Shown: piece by piece, positions 8,701 to 10,176 of the stretch | Layout: each line of letters begins with the position of its first letter | Position numbering within the stretch: the stretch's first letter is position 1 | DNA from: Actinomortierella ambigua | Taxonomy: Eukaryota > Mortierellomycota > Mortierellomycetes > Mortierellales > Mortierellaceae | Direction of reading: 5' to 3' | NCBI GenBank assembly: GCA_016098155.1 | Contig: JAAAJB010000707.1 | Location: 6,181-16,356, forward strand | Length of the DNA stretch: 10,176 bases | Translations under genes and position numbers: made by a program | The notes under the pieces: generated by a model | The model's input: the letters and a program-made list of their open reading frames with translations, nothing else | Told to the model about the DNA's origin: nothing | The model's database searches: none

Positions 8701-9718
8701 GGTCGCCGTTTCCAACATCATCATTGCTTCGCTGTATGTCGGCTTGCATGCCTACCACTGGACGTGGCTGATGCATTTCGCCGTGTGGGGCTCGATTGTG
8801 TTCTTGGTGCTGTTGATTGTCCTCTACGGCCTGATCTCGTCCTCGCCCATCTACCATGTCGCGTTTGCGTTGTTTGCTCAGGGTCCGTTCTGGTTTATGA
8901 CCGCGCTGAGCATCGTCGCGGCGCTGTTAGTTCGGTACACGGTTCTTTTTGTGGTCTCGTGGTGGTTCCCAGATGATGTCCACATCGTGCGCGGTATTAT
9001 CCTCAAGGAGAAACTCGATGCCAAGGCCCAGGGCAAAGTGTGGACGGGCTATGGTGACGATGGTACGCAGCCCCTGATTCAGTCCAAGGAGGAAAAGGCC
9101 GTCCTGGCCAAGGAGGACCGTGAGAACGAGGAGAAGGCCGTCGCCAAGGCCATCGTCAAGGACCTCAAGGCCGCTCAGCGTGAGGGTCGCCACCCACGTG
9201 ATGAGCTCGTCATTCGCAAGGAGGTCGTGGCGGGTATCTTGGATGAGCGCGAGAAAAAGTATGGCAAGCCAGCGTCGCCCTTGGCGCAGACAGCTGACCA
9301 GCAGCAGCAGCAGCAACAGCAGCCTGCGGTGCCCTATTCGGTGCCGACGATCCAGACTTCCGAGTTTTCCGACCAGCGACAGCAGCAGCACAGCAACCAC
9401 AACACATTGGTGCCAGGGTCGTCGATCCACTCGACCATGAGTGGCCGACCGGTGGCACCAGTGCCGCCGCAGAAGCAAGAGCTGGAGCAGATGCAGCGAC
9501 ACTTTATGGCGGCGAATGCGGCGCATAATGGTGAGCTCAAGCCGGGCGACCCCAACTACCAGCATTCGAAGCGGTTCTCGTCGTACTCGCACCAGCAACC
9601 CAAGGAGGCGGCTCTACCTCCTGTGCCTTCGCCGTCCCTGCCCTCGCTGCCGACGACGAGCTCGACGCCGTCGTTGAATGCTAGCCATCATCAACTTCCT
9701 CCACCGACAGAACGATGA
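2719..9718 (+). CDS. P4-type ATPase, phospholipid flippase of Dnf1/Dnf2 type (five exons, 2121 aa)
   Basis: Exons: 2719-5007, 5138-5289, 5439-5583, 5805-8260 and 8395-9718. Joined, they give 6366 nt, 2121 residues plus TGA. Family role: moves phospholipids to the cytosolic leaflet using ATP, usually with a Cdc50-type subunit, in plasma membrane and endosome/Golgi. Visible motifs: TM1-TM2 about 205-246; A-domain DGET 414-417; TM3 about 764-783; TM4 with PISLYIS from P825; phosphorylated Asp D878 in DKTGT; SPDE 1171-1174; FNSTRKR 1253-1259; KGAD 1279-1282; TGDK 1398-1401; GDGAND 1600-1605; K1665 in TM5; TM6-TM10 about 1688-1870; cytosolic tail to 2121. The WNLTDDLGQVEY and EFKKCTING stretches around D878 favour Dnf1/Dnf2 over Drs2 or Neo1. 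Start: A at -3, G at +4, and an in-frame TAG at 2701-2703. Oddity: yeast Dnf proteins are about 1600 residues and many P4-ATPases about 1200; the excess is low-complexity insert at about 1-150, 265-375, 463-705, 905-1165, 1193-1240, 1445-1550 and 1905-2121. No motif is broken. Family is certain; subclass is likely. Confidence 0.96.
5008..5137 (+). other. Intron 1 of the flippase gene (130 nt, phase 0)
   Basis: The donor GTAAAA follows the codons for NVQ, and the acceptor TATAG ends at 5137. TGCTAAT at 5101-5107 is a good branch point, followed by a T-rich tract. Splicing joins NVQ to VAINF, giving the expected run into TM3. Retention would add about 32 foreign residues and stop at 5104-5106. 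The donor is weaker than the GTAAGT of intron 3. Confidence 0.92.
5290..5438 (+). other. Intron 2 of the flippase gene (149 nt, phase 2)
   Basis: The donor is GTATGT at 5290 and the acceptor AATATAG ends at 5438. The split codon TT|C encodes F814. Splicing joins the TM3-TM4 loop to the PISLYIS-bearing helix, matching the family. A long T-rich stretch precedes the acceptor. No canonical CTAAC is obvious; TTAAC near 5390 is a weak candidate. Retention stops within about 17 codons. Confidence 0.92.
5584..5804 (+). other. Intron 3 of the flippase gene (221 nt, phase 0)
   Basis: The donor is GTAAGT at 5584, and the acceptor CACAG ends at 5804. TACTAAT at 5740-5746 is a near-perfect branch point. 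Splicing joins CKPKT to WNLTDD, exactly the family's run into DKTGT. Two nearer AGs, ending at 5679 and 5727, would shift the frame. The unspliced frame stops at 5599-5601, but from an ATG at 5643 it is open into exon 4. Confidence 0.93.
6477..6503 (+). repeat. Poly-Q codon tract in exon 4 (Q1087-Q1095)
   Basis: Nine consecutive glutamine codons mixing CAG and CAA, inside the nucleotide-binding-domain insert. They follow an acidic Glu/Asp stretch (about 6354-6440). The tract lies between the LCHTV motif (1036-1040) and SPDE (1171-1174), a loop that is normally much shorter. Confidence 0.9.
8261..8394 (+). other. Intron 4 of the flippase gene (134 nt, phase 2)
   Basis: The donor is GTGAGT at 8261 and the acceptor CTCTAG ends at 8394. 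CTGAC at 8350-8354 fits a branch point. The split codon GG|A gives G1681, and the joined product reads FQIYCGFSAYIFYDYTF across the TM5-TM6 turn, as the family requires. Retention hits TGA at 8262-8264 at once and would remove TM6-TM10. Confidence 0.95.
9299..9322 (+). repeat. Poly-Q codon tract in exon 5 (Q1983-Q1990)
   Basis: Eight glutamine codons, seven CAG and one CAA, in the cytosolic C-terminal tail. They follow a highly charged, probably helical segment (about 1909-1970). The tail after this point is Gln-, Ser- and Pro-rich with no recognised domain. Confidence 0.9.
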
Positions 9719-9878
9719 TTTTGACGACGTAACTTTTTTTTTTCTCATCCCTATTTTTTTTTTCACGAAAGACGACGACGACAAAAAAGTAATGACACTC
9801 CTTATTCTTTTTCTTGGGAGTTGTATTTTCAACATTTATTTTTTTTTCTTTTGGCCTACAACATAAAAAAGCCTTTTT

Positions 9879-9894
9879 CCCCCCCCCCCCCCCC
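9879..9894 (+). repeat. C16 homopolymer run
   Basis: Sixteen consecutive C residues about 160 nt after the flippase stop codon, preceded by a T run. It is the complement of the G16 run at 404-419 in length and base. The measured length may be imprecise. Confidence 0.9.
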
Positions 9895-9947
9895 AACTCT
9901 TCATGTCATGCCCCCTTCCACACCTTTCACTTGTTACAGGTAATGCA

Positions 9948-10000
9948 TTCTTTATAAGAGTCAAACGATCCCTTCCTCCCCTCTTCCCCCCTTCCCTCTT
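9948..10000 (+). promoter_or_regulatory. TATA-like element followed by a pyrimidine block
   Basis: CTTTATAAGAG near 9949-9959 is followed by a CT-rich block (about 9969-9999). TATA plus a CT block is a known fungal core-promoter arrangement and could serve a plus-strand gene beyond the window. The first ATG after it (10021) opens only five codons, so the assignment is weak. Confidence 0.2.
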
Positions 10001-10013
10001 TGCACGACTTCTC

Positions 10014-10019
10014 AATAAA
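10014..10019 (+). terminator. AATAAA, candidate polyadenylation signal for the flippase mRNA
   Basis: An exact AATAAA about 296 nt after the stop codon, within the normal range of fungal 3' UTR lengths. Fungal poly(A) signals are loose and other A-rich elements (for example near 9861-9870) are possible, so this is a candidate only. Confidence 0.35.
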
Positions 10020-10053
10020 AATGAAGAGAACATCATGAAACTGTTGAAGGTCT

Positions 10054-10070
10054 GTACAACAAGGTTGTAC
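10054..10070. repeat. Perfect 7-bp inverted repeat with 3-nt loop
   Basis: GTACAAC (10054-10060) and GTTGTAC (10064-10070) flank the loop AAG. A second, weaker stem (ACGCT at 10083-10087 with AGCGT at 10097-10101) follows 12 nt later. Both could fold in RNA near the presumed 3' end of the flippase transcript. Confidence 0.6.
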
Positions 10071-10176
10071 TCGCGAAAAACCACGCTTAGTGTCTCAGCG
10101 TAGGGTGTTTGAGGTCTAGATGGAGAGTGAACATGGCCCACGTAGGAGAGAGTGAGATGAATGGTGGAGGGATGCT

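Larger units (their letters stand above)
9719..10176. other. 3' flank of the flippase gene, no gene seen
   Basis: T- and A-rich runs follow the stop (9732-9865), then a C16 run, a TATA-like element with a CT block, an AATAAA and a small hairpin. Short open frames on both strands have no recognisable domain. The flippase 3' UTR must end here, most plausibly either in the T/A-rich zone or just after the AATAAA at 10014. Confidence 0.5.

Noticed and set aside
8927..9598. 223-codon minus-strand open frame inside exon 5
   Set aside because: It is antisense to TM10 and the tail, with Leu/Arg-rich composition caused by sense-strand Gln/Lys/Glu codons.
9903..10103. 66-codon plus-strand open frame in the 3' flank
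   Set aside because: No recognised domain, it contains the AATAAA and hairpin, and it has a pyrimidine-repeat section. Too little to support a gene.

Overview
This is eukaryotic, almost certainly fungal, nuclear DNA. The main gene has four short GT-AG introns (130-221 nt) with fungal-type branch points. The intergenic DNA is full of CT/GA microsatellites, and the large protein carries many poly-Q, poly-N, poly-A and Gly/Ser inserts. Early-diverging fungi of the Mortierella type fit this style best, but that placement is inference; no phylogenetic marker was compared.

Layout: (1) Bases 1-65 are the last 20 codons of a plus-strand gene whose C-terminus reads like isovaleryl-CoA dehydrogenase. 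(2) Bases 66-2718 are about 2.65 kb without a convincing gene. They hold a G16 run, an ACGT repeat, a G-quadruplex-prone purine tract, a GA-rich block, then a sharp switch near 1640 to CT-rich DNA that continues to the next start codon. Three evenly spaced GATA motifs (2337-2362) lie about 360 bp upstream of that start. (3) Bases 2719-9718 hold one complete plus-strand gene in five exons. It encodes a 2121-residue P4-type ATPase (phospholipid flippase) of the Dnf1/Dnf2 type. All core P4 motifs are present: DGET, PISLYIS, DKTGT, SPDE, KGAD, TGDK and GDGAND, with ten predicted membrane segments. The protein is roughly 500-900 residues longer than usual because of low-complexity inserts in every cytosolic part. 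(4) Bases 9719-10176 are a T-rich 3' flank with a C16 run, an AATAAA signal, a TATA/CT-block element and a perfect small hairpin.

The two genes have no evident functional link: one belongs to mitochondrial leucine catabolism, the other to membrane lipid asymmetry in the plasma membrane and secretory/endocytic system. I found no tRNA, rRNA, transposon, CRISPR or viral element. The items most worth a second look are the phased GATA triplet, the inverted-repeat composition switch near 1640, the mixed substrate-gate residues of the flippase, and its large inserts.
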